From Marsupella aquatica (Eukaryota; Marchantiophyta): a DNA stretch of 64,000 bases. The notes under the pieces were generated by a model. The model ran no database searches and was not told where the DNA came from. It saw only the letters and a program-made list of their open reading frames with translations. Positions 50,892 through 63,129 of this stretch are shown here, one piece after another; the first letter of the stretch is position 1; each line of letters begins with the position of its first letter. Made by a program: the position numbers and the translations under genes. The stretch is taken from NCBI GenBank assembly GCA_973895155.1, contig OZ316893.1:20026001-20090000 (forward strand), written 5' to 3'.

Positions 50892-53694
50892 AGGGGGGAC
50901 AAGAAAAAGAAAGGAGGGCATAGTAAAATACAAATATAGTTGTATCATATACAAGAAAATAATAAATTGTATGAAAGATCAGAATATTTGTTTCTAAATT
51001 GTTTCATGTTTTTGGTTAATTTCATAGCAACCACTTTTTTGTTTGGCGCTTCAATTTCAACTTCTAGATTCATTTTTTTCTTTGTGTTATCAAGAAATCA
51101 CTCAGGTTTTTATTTATGTGAATGTCCTAGTTTGTTTGGTGGCATTACATCTCATAATGCCCTCTGTCCAGGACCTTATCCTATTCACTGAATATAAGTG
51201 CAAGCTAACCATGTTGTCCCCTAAACTTACAAGAATTTTCTTTGTAAATGCCCCCAAAAAATGTAAGTGCAGATCTACCCTCACAAAACAAGAAAATATT
51301 GGCACTAAATGACAAAAACATAAGTGCATTTCCTGTTGTGAGAAGTGGTTGCACCAGCAATGGTTTGATACATCCTATAAGGGAGTCTCAAAGCTGCACA
51401 TTCCCAAGAATTTTGGGGTCAGCCTTGATGGAAAAATGTGTCCTCGATCATGACCAAAACTGGGATTTCAGCCAAATTTGCCCTTGTTCGGGTTTCTCAT
51501 TGAGACGGGTCACACCACCGCCCCCCCCCCCCCCCCCGGCCCCCTTCCCCTCGGATAAAATAGCACACATCATCAATTTTCAATGGGTGCCAACTATTCT
51601 TGAAGGGTGCCAATGCATTTCATGCAGAGCAATTCTTTGTGCGGATGTTGGTGTGCCGACCACCCAAGTTACTAACGGTCATGGTTTGCGGGAATCCCAA
51701 ATTTTTGATCCGTGACCAGCCCACAACATTTTGGTAGTCGGACACCTCCAGGAAACAACTACAGTAGTGTGAGGCTCCCTCTTGGGTCTAGGGGCTTTGA
51801 GTATTGAGACGCCCCTGCTATGTCTAGGGGCTTTGAGATCCTATGTGTCCTGGTTGGGCGCTTTCTGTTCTGCAGCAGCATTATAAATTATATAGTTGGG
51901 TCTATGGGCTTGGACCAGCTTATTTTTTAAGTGCCAATTTTAGCCAAATTCCACCTCCCCAAAAAACTTTAGCCACTTTTGGCTAAGATCTGGTATATTT
52001 TTCTGACACCATTAGCCACTCTTCCACCAAATCATTGACCCCATTAGCCAGAATCTAACACTCTCCTTAAATCTAGGGGTATCTGACGATCACAATTTAA
52101 TTTAATAAAATTTGACAGAGAATATTTTTAGAATCTACTCCCTCAAAGAAAACATTCGCCACACTGGCTAAAAATTAAAAAAACCTTTAAAAATACGCTG
52201 GCTTGGACTCTTGGAGATCCTCTGTGCAGGGTTTTAGCCTTTTAGGCCCCTTTCTGTTCTGTGGCAGCATTTTAAATTGTAGTGTTAAAGCTCGTTGCAA
52301 CCCGCCAAGGCTTTCCTTCTCTCCGCATTGCGCGTGATATTACTGTAGAGAGGTCCGCCGTTACCCCTAATCTAGCCGACGCCAAAAGGCAGCAGGACAG
52401 AGTCGAAGGGCGAGCGCTACATTGGCGGCACGCCATTCGCGCGTGGCACGGAATGTCAAAGGCCGGACGCTGATGAAATAAAAGTCCTTAATTAATATTA
52501 AAGAGCGATCAACCCTAGGGCTGCGTAGGGTCTCGTACCTTATGAAGGGACGACAGGCAGGAGTCCGTCCTGAGTGACGGGTTGTCACAGCAGCGTGGGG
52601 ACAGCAGGGCCACTTGGCGGCTTGGCACAAATCAACTTGCCCTCCCGCCTCTTTAGCGAGGTTCTGGTTTGGAGCTACAGAAGTACACGACTGTAGTCAG
52701 AGCTGAGCCAACCAGGTGGACAATGAAATGATACGGCCGATGAAAATGATGGCGACGAGAAACTCCCCTTTATGTTACTGTACATTCGTCTGTCCATGTA
52801 AAGCAACGTACAGTGTCTCTCTCTAAGTGCAAAACTTCACCAGGCCCGTGACCAAAGGGAGTTTGGTCACATTGGGTTCAACAAAGTGAAAAAAACAAAG
52901 AAATGAACTAAACAAAAAAGACAAATCATTAAATGTTCCATTGTCTCTTTCCTCTGCTTAAGTAAGCCATCATGATCTTGCCTAAGCAATCATGATCTTG
53001 CCTAAATACAAATATAATATACAATACATTAGATTAGATTTTGTTTTGATCTCTTTAGAACAAGGTAATTATATAGAAATCCAGTATTGCAGTCCAGGAT
53101 TGCAGTAAGTATATATTTTTGACAAAAGTATCTTGGGGACTTTTTTTGGACCCCATCACATAACTGAACATAGTTCAGCCAATGAGTGCAAATATTGGGT
53201 AACTGCAAGGCAACCGTTCTTCCCCTTTTTTCCTAAGGAGTTTACACTTTCACATTTTGTAAGTAGGTTATAAACAATTTGCTAAATGGAATAGGTGCAA
53301 ACCCTTGATAAGTGTACATTAACACTTATCAGTAAGCACAAAATTCCATCTGCTTACACTTACTGATTAGTGCAGGTCATTAATTGGTCGAGCATACTAA
53401 ATGCACTTATGGGGTAGCGGATCAGGTTTTAGGGCAGGAATGTACAATTTAAGGTGCAGTCGTGAGAATGTTCACTGGAAAAGGGGGCCGTTGCGATGGA
53501 GACACTGTAGCTCTAATCAGCATTATCATGAAGTGCAAACCTGCATCAAGTCCAAACCAGGTGCTTCTTCGAGGGACTTATTAGAGAGACTGTATTGTCA
53601 TCCAGGCTCGCAAATAAAATAAATAATTATTAAAATTTGGGATTCGATTGATGAAAGGTTATTGGGTCCTTGTGAAACCTTGGAGGTATTTTTC
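50892..53694. other. Intergenic DNA with homopolymer runs
   Basis: No supported gene. A run of 17 C occurs at 51521-51537. The phrase GTCTAGGGGCTTTGAG occurs twice within 51786-51837. Pyrimidine-biased TTAGCCA words cluster at 51940-52170. Frames at 51248-51715 (+) and 52367-52630 (-) are unrecognised. Confidence 0.45.
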
Positions 53695-53811
53695 ATGTAA
53701 TTTTTTAGAATATTCTACATATCCTGATGCAAACATTGACTTTCCTTGAAAGCAATTTTTATGTAATTTTTTAGAATATTCTACATATCCTGATGCAAAC
53801 ATTGACTTTCC
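53695..53811. repeat. Two-copy tandem repeat, period 66 bp
   Basis: A 51-base block starting ATGTAATTTTTTAGAATATT and ending TTGACTTTCC is found at 53695-53745 and 53761-53811 with no difference that I can see, which suggests a very recent duplication. Confidence 0.9.
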
Positions 53812-54254
53812 AGTGCATACATAGTTTCAAAATCAAAATAGGGCATATTCTGGAAAAGCAACCTCTGGCTTCGGTCTTGCACAACCAGGGATGGCACTAC
53901 TGTAGTGTCACTGTAAACTAGTGCCATGAGTAGAGTAAAAGGAGCTAAACCCTCAGATAGGAGCTTGAAGAACATGCCCTTGAACCAAGATGACATGGGT
54001 TTAGTGTATAAACAAATCCATGCAATGAGTGTCTCTAAATTAATCTAAACACTATCTTATGCAATCACCCTCTCTCTTCTCATAGTCAGTTTATGAAGTG
54101 TTAATATAGTTGGAAGGTCTCCCCTCCCCGTACCGTCCTTTTATCTAGCCATCTCACTTCTGCTCCACACCATTTTTGCTCAACACCACTCATAATCAAC
54201 AAAACTGTGCAACACTGGCATTGGGCAATGGACAAGTAATGTTGTAAAGTTGAT

Positions 54255-54650
54255 TTATTTGATTTCTCCTTGCTCTATAACCTAGAGACATCAAGTTGCC
54301 TCAAAAGGGCCATGGATGAGTAATTTTAATACCACGTGTCAAAGAATAACAACTCCGAACTGGGAGACATGATCCCAAAGGCAAAAAACCCAATATAGGG
54401 GGCAAAAGAAAACTAAGGGGATGACCCCAAAGGCAACAAAGAAGCCCCACCAGCCCAAGAGACCAAAACAAACCGAAAAGAACAACAAGCCAACAAAAGG
54501 AAAGAGAAAGACTAAAACCTTACTCAGTGGAGAACCTAAATGCCTGGTAGAGCTAGTAAACTGCAAAGGAGGGTCACACAAAGGGTACATCATTATTTGA
54601 GTCTTCCTTGCACTAGAACCCCAACACATCAAGTTACCTTAAAGGGGTCA
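54255..54650. repeat. Direct repeats flanking an A-rich segment
   Basis: A block reading TCTCCTTGCTCTATAACCTA...CATCAAGTTGCCT at 54265-54302 is echoed by TCTTCCTTGCACTAGAACCC...CATCAAGTTACCT at 54600-54638. Between them is an A- and C-rich segment with no known motif. It could be a segmental duplication or a decayed element with terminal direct repeats. 54651-55329 holds nothing supportable. Confidence 0.35.
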
Positions 54651-55329
54651 ACAATTAGACCCTGGGACTTACTCGCTAAGCTGCTGGGCCCACAGTATGA
54701 GCTGGTTTAAGGTGCCACCATACCCTCAGTCATCAATGTTTTAGTTGGGCCTGCCACCATCGCCTCACGCTGCACTCGTCCCATGTACTAACAACTCTGC
54801 CATCGCTCCCTTGACTGACCAAATTCCACACAGTCGATCTAGATTTGTTACTGCAGGAGTGCAGGGCGAGCTTCTCAGCCTGTCGCCCTGCAAGGATCTC
54901 ACAGAGTCACAGGGGAGGGGATCACATAAAGCAACGGAGAATGCTCATCATATGGTACCAACAGTACATAGTACCAGGAGAACTTAGAGTTTGGATTAGC
55001 GCAGTGCCCAGACATTCCTGTAGTTTCATCGCGAAAACTTATTTTAACTTGCTTTCAGACTGTCACAAGGGTTTTAATTTCTCTAGGCCAATTTCTGAGT
55101 GTAATTTTTCATATACATAGTTGACACCAAGCCAAACATTTGACATTACCTATTTCAACACCAAACATGTTTCCAGTGCACTTGGCCTTAATCAATTTTG
55201 GGGGCTGTTGTGTCTGGAATATATTATTTTCTTGCAACAGTCTGAAACTGCCCAATGTTTTGGATAGTCACTTTACTGGGTGCCAAAAATAAAGTTGAAT
55301 AAATTGTTAAACCTGATTATCACTGAAAT

Positions 55330-55712
55330 GATGCTCCCGTGGACCACAACATTTGTCTTCTGAAACCCCCATGGACCACATTTCCCAAAATTTGAGTTTA
55401 ATTGTAATAACTTGAGATTCATAAATTCAAATATTTTCTAATTTTGAGTATGTGCTAGAGGAGTAGGTAAAGCTACACTTTGATCAAAGTGATAGTGAAT
55501 GTTTGGCCACTTTGGTTTGAATTATTCATCATGGAATGCGTAGGGGTAAAGTCTATTAGATTAATTTTCATTGTCTTAATATGTCTTCTACTTCTCTAGT
55601 TGCCCTTGCAGATGAAAAACTAGAAATTATTCTAAGACTCAGAATCATCAAGTTATAATCCCAAAATTTCCATGGACACCAAAATGTGGTCCATGGGAGC
55701 ACGGTCTCCAAC
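55330..55712. mobile_element. Foldback / MITE-like element with long inverted repeats
   Basis: The left end has GCTCCCGTGGACCACA, CCATGGACCACATTTCCCAA and AATAACTTGAGATTC. The right end read on the other strand has GCTCCCATGGACCACA, then TCCATGGAAATTTTGGG and TTATAACTTGATGATTC. Block order is kept for well over 100 bases per arm (also TTTCTA and TAGAGRAGTAG), so most of the element could fold back on itself. No transposase frame is present and no clear target-site duplication was found. Non-autonomous DNA transposon or foldback element is the inferred class. Confidence 0.55.
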
Positions 55713-55751
55713 ATGGTGGTCCAACCAAGCTTCACTTTCGATTCTTACTAG

Positions 55752-55934
55752 GGTATTGTAGGTAATTTTCATGACTTTGGAAGAGACTAATTTTGTCATG
55801 TGCTAAGTATGATATTACTAAGTACAATCACTTGCTAAGTATGGTATTGTAGGTAATTTTCACTGACTTTGGAAGAGACTAATTTTGTCATGTGCTAAAT
55901 ATGATATTACTTAGGACAATCACTTGCTAAGTAT
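55752..55934. repeat. Two-copy tandem repeat, period 91 bp
   Basis: GGTATTGTAGGTAATTTTCA begins at 55752 and 55843, followed in both by GACTTTGGAAGAGACTAATT and TTGTCATGTGCTAA. The copies are nearly identical. It lies 40 bp from the foldback element. Confidence 0.85.
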
Positions 55935-57538
55935 GACTTGTTCCGCACAATCCCACATCACTCGCGAAGTATAACCTTGTTAAGTATAGTCAGCCTTCTC
56001 TTTAAGGCACTCTCACATAGGAAACCCTTGGACTCCCAAAGAGATAAGTTTACTCCCCAAAAATCGTAGCTATTTTTATTTATGAGTACTTTCCTGATCT
56101 CCGTATTCACTATTTTTCTGTCACCAAAAAAATACTAAAATACAAACCTGTGTGTGAAGCAACCCCCTCTGTATAATAAACTTAAGTTGTTGGTAAGGTT
56201 AAGCACAGCTTGACTGTAATTTTTTGATATAGGTGGAAAATCACCATGAACCATGCATTGTAGTGCAGAGTACCCGGCAGAGTACCTCAAACTCTTTCTT
56301 CTCCTATTCTTGTGTACCTTTTGGTGCGTTTCAAATGCAACCTGCATAGAATTAGGGACTCCTAGAAATTCAGAATCAAAAAACGATTGTTACGTCATTT
56401 CCAGCGCAATGTGTGTCATTGCAGACACCCCTTCACCTGTCTTGCCAAAATTTGATCTTCCGTTTTGGCGAGAAAAGGCAGACAGGGAATGAACTTCACT
56501 CATCAGTGAGTGTCCCAAACAAGGGGTGAATAGATACAAAAAATAGGGATCAAGCTAGAAACACAAAGTCGGGCACTCTCAAAAGAGAGAGGAGCCACCC
56601 AACAGATGGAAAGGAGGCACAAGTTGAGATCACTATACCGTGTCAAGACAAGAAAGCAGAAGGCTCTCCTGCTGAAATCCAAATCCGTGAGACTCTTAGC
56701 AGGTTTGTGGCATGTAATGAAAGCATTCAGAGGTGGTCCATGTCATAAACTCTTTCTCCTTCACTCAAGAATCCATAAGATGAATGCCCAGCCAAGAACA
56801 AAACTGAGTAGTCTTGATCCACATGCTACACTGTCCATTGAATTTCTGCATACCCTATGTTCACAGAATCCCAGGACACGGCTGGACACTGTTTATTTTC
56901 TTTAGTAGGCGACACAAGGACCCTGTGCGCTCATTCTCGAAACGAAGAAGTGCCATACTAAAGACTTTTACAAAGACTGCAGTCAGGTGTACTAAGGATC
57001 TCCTACTAAGGGCCACAATTGTAACAATGCACACAATTGGCCTCCAAATAATGAAGAGCTGAGTATGCTGCTCTCGACAGCCGCAGTCTGCACCAAAACA
57101 TTATGTTTACCATGACTTTGAGACAACTCTAATTTGCTCACAGAAATTTTGGTCTCACCACTTCAACCATGTGTTAGAATCAACCTTCGCTATAGTCTAA
57201 AATTTCTCACGAAAGTTCTAGACTAACAACTGCATTCATGAAGGAGTATATGCCAAGGTCCAAGATTACTGCAGATAGCTGTTTGGAAAGTGACCTGGGT
57301 CTCGATTTACTCCAAAGAATAATTTACACCCGGTTGCCCCAACTGAGAACCACCAGACTTACGACTCCCAAGCGGGTGTAGCTCTTATTCCCAGGGGAGC
57401 ATTTTGTGCTCCAATTGCTCGCAGTGTAAAGCGTAAGTAGGAGTTTCATTGAGATGGCAACGCGGGCAGGAACCTCTACAAAATAGCAATGAGCTTGTTG
57501 CACAAAGTGAGCAAGGGCATATACAGTGAAGCGGGCCA
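55935..57538. other. 3' flank of the F-box gene and intergenic DNA
   Basis: The segment nearest 57538 is probably 3' untranslated sequence of the minus-strand F-box gene. Plus frames at 56606-56905 and 56814-57062 overlap, are basic, and match nothing known. Confidence 0.4.
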
Positions 57539-58936
57539 TTAGACCTCTATAAATGGATTCCGCCCAGGCTGAAAAGAGAAGGTAGTAGGCTGGAAAAAGA
57601 ACTGCTGCTGAGGCTGATGGCGCTTCTTCAAAGCGTCGTGAAAGCTCTCCACATTGAACACGGGGGGAATATTGTTCCATGTCTTCTGACGGACATTGTA
57701 CGCAACAATGGATGAATTTGGAGCTAATTTCTGGTAGAAATAGATATTTTCACCGTCTGAGGAAGCTTCATTCAAGTCTGTACCCCTAATTGCAAGAGGA
57801 GGGCCCCTTGACACTTCTCTAATTTCACGAGTATTAGAGTCTAGCTTAAACACCACCAGAGTCTCTTTCCCAGTGCGCCAGCAAATGCCATGACCATCCT
57901 CCATATCATTGGAGGTGACATTCAGGCGAATAACGACCATCACACCGTCTGCACAGACGAGTATCCTGCTCATAGAGATAAAGAAATTCAACTGGCCCAA
58001 AGATGGCCGCAATACATTGATTCGGATGTTCATCCAAGTCTCTTCATCAGTGTTGTAAGCCAAGAGCTCGCAAGGTCCGTCATATTGGTAGCCCCACAGA
58101 ATATAAAGGGTTCCATTGAAGTATGCGCTATTGGTCCATGCGTTATTTGAAGAAATCCAAGCTTGGTTTGAAGACACCCATCTGCTGCTGGCGGCCGTAA
58201 GGGACAAATTCGACGACACAGGAACTACCTCCGAATACCTGATGGTCCACTTCTGTGTGGCAGAGTAGTAGATTTGGGAGCAGGGGGCCTCTAGTGGAGT
58301 GATTAGTATCACCTTGTACTCATCCTTGCCCACAAGCAGTAGATGCACAATAGCTGGATAGGTCTTGTTCGGACGAGGGGGCAGAAGTCTGTATTTCCCG
58401 GTGATAACGTTGGTGACATATACGTTGGGCTTGTGATCGCAGTCCACGAAACACAGCAACGGACCAGAACCACTGATTTTACCGCGAACCTTTGTGATCA
58501 GTTTACACTCTCCAACGTTGGGATATGGAAGGTAAGTGAGTGTCAGCATCTTCTCGCATCGCTTAGAGCGGTTGTCATAGCCCATGAGGCCCTCGTTTCC
58601 CACATAGACTGGACAGTACGAACTCCAGCTCCTCATGGAGACCTGGCTTACTTCATTTTGAAATGATGCACAGGACAACTTTGAGGCCCAGGACTTGGAC
58701 AGAGCACGGGACTGGAAAAGGAATCGCAAAGGAAGCCTTGCTATTATCTTCTCCATCAATTCTTCCGGCATCTTGCTCCATAACTCTGCATCCATGCTGC
58801 CAAAATTGCATCCTTTGTTCATGTTGCTCTCCTCGGTCTCGCTCTCGGTCCCGTCTGCAATTATACTGTCAAAAGAATCTCCAGAGAGGCACTCGAGCCT
58901 CTCCACTTCCAGAGCACTTGAGCTAGACGAAGCCAT
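57539..58936 (-). CDS. F-box protein with propeller-like C-terminal half, 465 aa
   Basis: A single open exon. The frame extends to 58993, but that codon is GTG, so the first ATG (58936) is used. A short serine-rich and acidic N-terminus precedes an F-box at residues about 51-93 (MDAELWSKMPEELMEKIIAR, then LPLRFLFQSRALSKSW). The remaining 370 residues show kelch/galactose-oxidase-like spacing, such as YVTNVITGKYRLLPP, FNGTLYILWGY and LLAYNTDEETWMNI. F-box proteins bind SKP1 and present substrates to SCF ubiquitin ligases; that role is inferred and the target is unknown. Upstream 5' leader exons are possible. The end FIEV-stop is natural-looking. Overlapping frames at 57324-57680 and 57890-58150 are shadows. 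Confidence 0.85.
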   Translation of the reverse strand: MASSSSSALEVERLECLSGDSFDSIIADGTESETEESNMNKGCNFGSMDAELWSKMPEELMEKIIARLPLRFLFQSRALSKSWASKLSCASFQNEVSQVSMRSWSSYCPVYVGNEGLMGYDNRSKRCEKMLTLTYLPYPNVGECKLITKVRGKISGSGPLLCFVDCDHKPNVYVTNVITGKYRLLPPRPNKTYPAIVHLLLVGKDEYKVILITPLEAPCSQIYYSATQKWTIRYSEVVPVSSNLSLTAASSRWVSSNQAWISSNNAWTNSAYFNGTLYILWGYQYDGPCELLAYNTDEETWMNIRINVLRPSLGQLNFFISMSRILVCADGVMVVIRLNVTSNDMEDGHGICWRTGKETLVVFKLDSNTREIREVSRGPPLAIRGTDLNEASSDGENIYFYQKLAPNSSIVAYNVRQKTWNNIPPVFNVESFHDALKKRHQPQQQFFFQPTTFSFQPGRNPFIEV

Positions 58937-58993
58937 CACAACGCTCTTGCAGCCCTTCGTGGGGTGAAGAACGTCAGTGAAAAACCAAGCCAC

Positions 58994-61787
58994 GGCCGCA
59001 CCGCCTCCTAATTGGTCACAAGTCCATCCGTTCCAAAGATGAGCACCTGCACGGTAAGCTTGGCTCAGCGTGACCAGAATGACTCCACGTCAGCCCATAC
59101 CCTTATTACTTCGCTTGCTGACATGCTTTCCAGGTTACCAGCTCTTCCTCAAAAGAGCACAACGACCTGCACAGCAAGACACGAAGGAATTAAACATCCA
59201 CAATGCAAACCTTAGGCATCAAATAATGCGAAGTTCGCGCAAAATCGGAATAGCAACAGCCATCACATATTGACCACGAGAACGAACAAATGGATAGAAT
59301 TCAAAGTCACAGGGTCAATCCGGCCACGAATACGATCGGCGACGAACATCCACAGCATAAGAGGAGGACAAGGACACTAACAGCGACCGAGCGGGGACCG
59401 TGAGAGAAAGCCCATCACTCACACGTCATCAATTTCGCATATGCCATCAATCTTCAATGCCAGAAGCCAACTCAGAATAAACTTTTAAACTAAGCATTCA
59501 TGAGTGATCATCCATAGTCGTATGCGTTGACCCGGATATGGGTGCCGAAACTCTAACGTAGAAATGAAAATCGAGAGACTCTGGCTGCCTCGTAACCCAA
59601 CCCAAATGTTGACAGCGAATTTCATCACAACATTCGCACCACATTTCCTCTCGGACTAGAGACACGACCATTCGACCTAATGAGGCCACGTACAATCAAC
59701 CCCGAGCTAAACACCAAACTCAGGAGGACAGGCACCATAACAGCCTACTATGATCCTGAAAAAAACCATCCAACTACAGGATTGAGGCAATTCCCTAGAT
59801 AGAATACTGCTTCTATATTTGCAGCATGCTCATGACAAAGGGCTAGACAGAGAGGACCACTCTAGAGCGGCAGCACAGCGAATTTTCGGCATCAACTAAC
59901 TCAATTGACCTCCCGTAACTCTCAACGCCGATCGAATGATCAAAGTGTGAGCAAATTTCTTCTCACGAAAGCTCCATCCGACCCTTCGCAAGATGAGTAA
60001 TTCATGACACAAGCATGAAAAACCCAACAATTTTGACGAGAGATCTTGCCCAATGATTACGGTGGCGATAACAAATATTCAGCATTACGGATTTCACTTT
60101 GAGGAATTCTCCACATACCCTGAACCCCATCCTCTCAATGGCAAAAAAGGAACCGCATGCATCCATCGAATGAGTCTACCTGATGGCCTCTCTTCCCAAG
60201 CCAGGCTACCGATAGACCTTGAAGGAGCCGAAGGACTGTAGTCTCCTTTCCTATGCTACTCTTCCACTTCGCAACTTGCTCCAGAGAGAAAGCTGCATGT
60301 AATGAATTAACATACGTGTTCAGGATATTAACACCATCTCTATGCTTTCTTTGTCCCCAGGAGGACTAACGCCTGCTCGCTCTCCCTCTCTATTGATGGA
60401 GCCCTTCCCCAAAAGAAAAGTATCTTGCTGTCTCCCTCCCTAGAGAAGAATTTGCTGTGTGCGGTTCTCAATAAACGGAGATATGGATTCTAGTGGACAA
60501 CTCATCCGGCGGCTAATAAGTCCCAAAAGGATGCCGCGAAAGACGGCGTAGGCCCAAAAAGTAAGCTACCTTGCTTTCTGGGGTTTCTATGAATCGTGAT
60601 GGCCACCTAGGAAGTTCACAGTAAATGCCGTCAATTACTCTAATTCGCTTCGCACTCGTGCGCATTTGCAACCGTCGAAAACAGTTCAATTCTGACAGTT
60701 CTGAAGCTCAATCATAGTAATCAAATGTAGGTTTAGGATTATTTCTGTATTAGCCTCCTTCTCGATGCAAACGCTTACATGAGGATAATTGACCGATATC
60801 TTTCATCTTTACAGCCAAATTGGAGTACCAACAAACAAAACCACCAACCGTAGGAAAAGTCCAGGATGGCTCTGTTCCATCCGCTGTGTCAATTCTTCGC
60901 GCCTGGCCAACTGCAGCAGAGTTGACGTTCTTCGTGTGACAAAAACAACCCTTAAGCCCTTCTTCACCCTCGAACGCAGGCCAGACCTAGAAAGGTGTAC
61001 TCACAACTCCCTCCTGCCCTTGTCATGCACAAATTACACGCAGACGGGACTGCATCTCTCCCTCGTCCTCCATTCCGTTCCTGAAAATCAGCGTCACGAG
61101 ATGCACACAGCACTTTCTTTCGGCAAGCCAAAACAAATGCTGGACTCCTTTCCTCTAGTTTCGAATGGAATCCGCATTCTCAAACACATGAATTCACACA
61201 ATTTCACACACAATCATTCTCCCTGGCATACGAGGGCGCGCTCGTGATCGAGATTAACAGAAGAATACCCCGGCACTCATACTTTCCCGTGCTGACTGCT
61301 TTCTCTCCTCGTCAGGAGTCTCCTTCGCATCGCAGCTCGCCGTCATAAACGAGGTCGGCTCCTGATCCAAAGTGGTGTCGAATTGGCGATGGTAACAGAG
61401 GTCCTATCGGCAGGGGCGAAATTTCGTGGGCCACCGGACGAAATTGAGATGACACTATTACACTAAATTCGTGGATGGAATGATTGGGAGATGCCGAGAG
61501 CAAGAGACGGAGAGATTCGCGAGGGGAAAAGCATGACTTTACACTATGATTGTTGCGTGGAATCATGCAGATTTTGCGTTGTGTGACAACATGCCAAACA
61601 AGCAGACCATGCAAAAGTGCGCTTTATAGGTGTAGACACCTGAATTGAATTGCACTTGAGGGTAGCGTGTGTCGTCTCACATGCCTTCTCCTCCCCCCCC
61701 CACCCCCCCACCAAAAAAAAACCATTATTTTCTATTATTTTTAAAGTTGATGATTCATTCAATGGATTGAGTCATGGAGTTTTTCTC
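58994..61787. promoter_or_regulatory. Upstream region of the F-box gene
   Basis: Probable leader and promoter of the minus-strand F-box gene, of moderate GC. A 152-codon plus frame at 60789-61247 starts at TTG and matches nothing known. A 100-codon minus frame at 61312-61614 is likewise unassigned. C-rich runs (CCCCCCCCCACCCCCCCACC) at about 61690-61711 are low-complexity. Confidence 0.3.
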
Positions 61788-61888
61788 TACCAGGCTCTGC
61801 AGTTTGGTGATAGATAGGGTCAGATGGCCTTTTTTCTTTGTTTACCAGGCTCTCTGCAGTTTGCTGATAGATAGGGTCCGATAGCCTT
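61788..61888. repeat. Two-copy tandem repeat, period about 55 bp
   Basis: TACCAGGCTCTGCAGTTTGG at 61788 recurs at 61843 with two extra bases (TCTCTGCAG); both continue with TGATAGATAGGGTC and then AGCCTT or GGCCTT. Confidence 0.8.
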
Positions 61889-61982
61889 CTCCCTTGTTGG
61901 TTTTTGCTGGCCTCCCCTTCATTGGGCCTTTTGCCTGTGGGACCCTCTCTCCCGTTTGGGCACCTTAACAAATTAACAAGAG

Positions 61983-62095
61983 AGTAATGCTAGGATGGAC
62001 CACTTGGAAGAAGCTTGCAACCCGGCTGGGCCAGGGTACAGTATTCTTTCTCCCCAGAATAATCAAAAGAGAAAGTAATGCTAGGATGGACCACT
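61983..62095. repeat. Direct repeat pair, spacing 89 bp
   Basis: AGTAATGCTAGGATGGACCA followed by CT occurs at about 61983 and 62073. It may mark the ends of a short duplicated or inserted segment. Confidence 0.5.
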
Positions 62096-62254
62096 CAATT
62101 GGACCAGGTTACTGTTGACCAAAAAAGTAGTGTGTTTACAAACAAAAAGAGCTATCTGAGTACAAAAAAGGTTTTTCTGCGGTCCATTGGGGTTGTGTTG
62201 GTCCATCCAGGCTTTCATCAACTCTTAGGTCTGATTAGGCATTTATTTGTGGGT

Positions 62255-62470
62255 CTAGAGGTACTATATTATCACAATTAATCTAACTATAGTCAAATAC
62301 TTGGTTAGGTTAAACGTGTCGCTATTATATTCACTAGTAATTTTCTGGTAGTGAGCACAAGTTTTAGACTCATTGTTATAGAGTCATTTTAGATATAGAG
62401 AGAGAGCTTAGTCTGTTATGGTTTGGTACAATTGATGAGCTTAGAGTTCAATGCAGCTCTCATATCTATT
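62255..62470 (+). mobile_element. LTR remnant, plus orientation (5' part)
   Basis: It shares the LTR family's blocks in order: CTTGGTTAGGTTAAA, GTGTCGCTATTATATTCACT, TTAGACTCATTGTTA, AGAGAGAGAGCTTAG, TTTGGTACAATTGATGAG, TAGAGTTCAATGCAGCTCT. The family's next blocks are missing here but appear about 660 bp downstream, at 63130-63200. Confidence 0.45.
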
Positions 62471-62779
62471 ATGACTATCACAAGACCCTGTTCCACCACG
62501 GTGCATAGGAGAGGAATCACTCCTCTCCCTAGACCTTTCCAAGTCTCTTGCTTGTCCCCGCTCAATTTGTCCGGAAGATGTTCTCTGTCATTCGGTTTCT
62601 TCTTTGCTGTGCTTCAAGTTCTCATGATTTCCTTCTATAAATCACAGGATTCACATTAAATACTGTCGCGTTGCGTTTCCTCCTTTAGTCGGTGGCTGCC
62701 GGTAGCCGGTAGTTGCAGGTTCCATGCCCAAAGACTTAAAATAAATACCTAGAATAGATGCCATCAGACATCCTACACT

Positions 62780-62860
62780 CTGTGGGCTGCTGGTAGAGGG
62801 CGAGAGTGGGGCGCCTTAGGTGTCGGATTCAAAACTCACTCGGAGCTGTTTTAACACACA
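62780..62860 (+). mobile_element. Possible tRNA-derived retroposon fragment
   Basis: A-box-like GGGCTGCTGGTAGAGGG at 62784-62800 is followed, at tRNA-like spacing, by a B-box-like GTCGGATTCAAAACTC at 62822-62837. No cloverleaf acceptor stem is present, so it is not a tRNA gene. Confidence 0.25.
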
Positions 62861-62864
62861 TCCC

Positions 62865-62976
62865 CCCCCCCCCCAAAAGTGGGGTTCAGAGGCCTCTGGT
62901 TACACACATAGCTTTTTTTTTATTCCAACAGGTTTACACACATAACCCCAAAAAGGTGGGGTTTAGGCGCCTCTAG
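62865..62976. repeat. Paired hairpin-like repeats
   Basis: CCCCAAAAGTGGGGTTCAGA with GGCCTCTGG near 62870-62900 recurs as CCCCAAAAAGGTGGGGTTTA with GGCGCCTCTAG near 62946-62976. Each copy can form a CCCC/GGGG hairpin, and TTACACACATA also occurs twice. A C-run precedes the first copy. Confidence 0.45.
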
Positions 62977-63129
62977 TGACAATCAGAACTCTTTCTGATT
63001 CCAGAAGGGAACCGGCTGTAGAAGTTACCGGTCAATACTCACTAGAGTCCAAAGGAGCTACAGAACACTATTAAAGGCCGAACACGTTACTCGTAGAAGT
63101 GAGTTTCTCATGTTGTGAATACTGTTAGT

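Noticed and set aside
51521-51537. Run of 17 C as a structural or functional signal
   Set aside because: A single homopolymer run; may even be a sequencing or assembly artefact.
57324-57680. 118-codon minus ORF at the end of the F-box gene
   Set aside because: It overlaps the last part of the F-box coding exon in another frame and shows no family signal.
58937-58993. N-terminal extension of the F-box frame by 19 codons
   Set aside because: The codon at 58993 is GTG, not ATG; the first ATG is at 58936.
60789-61247. 152-codon plus ORF upstream of the F-box gene
   Set aside because: It opens with TTG, has no known motif, and frames of this length are expected by chance a few times in a window of this size.
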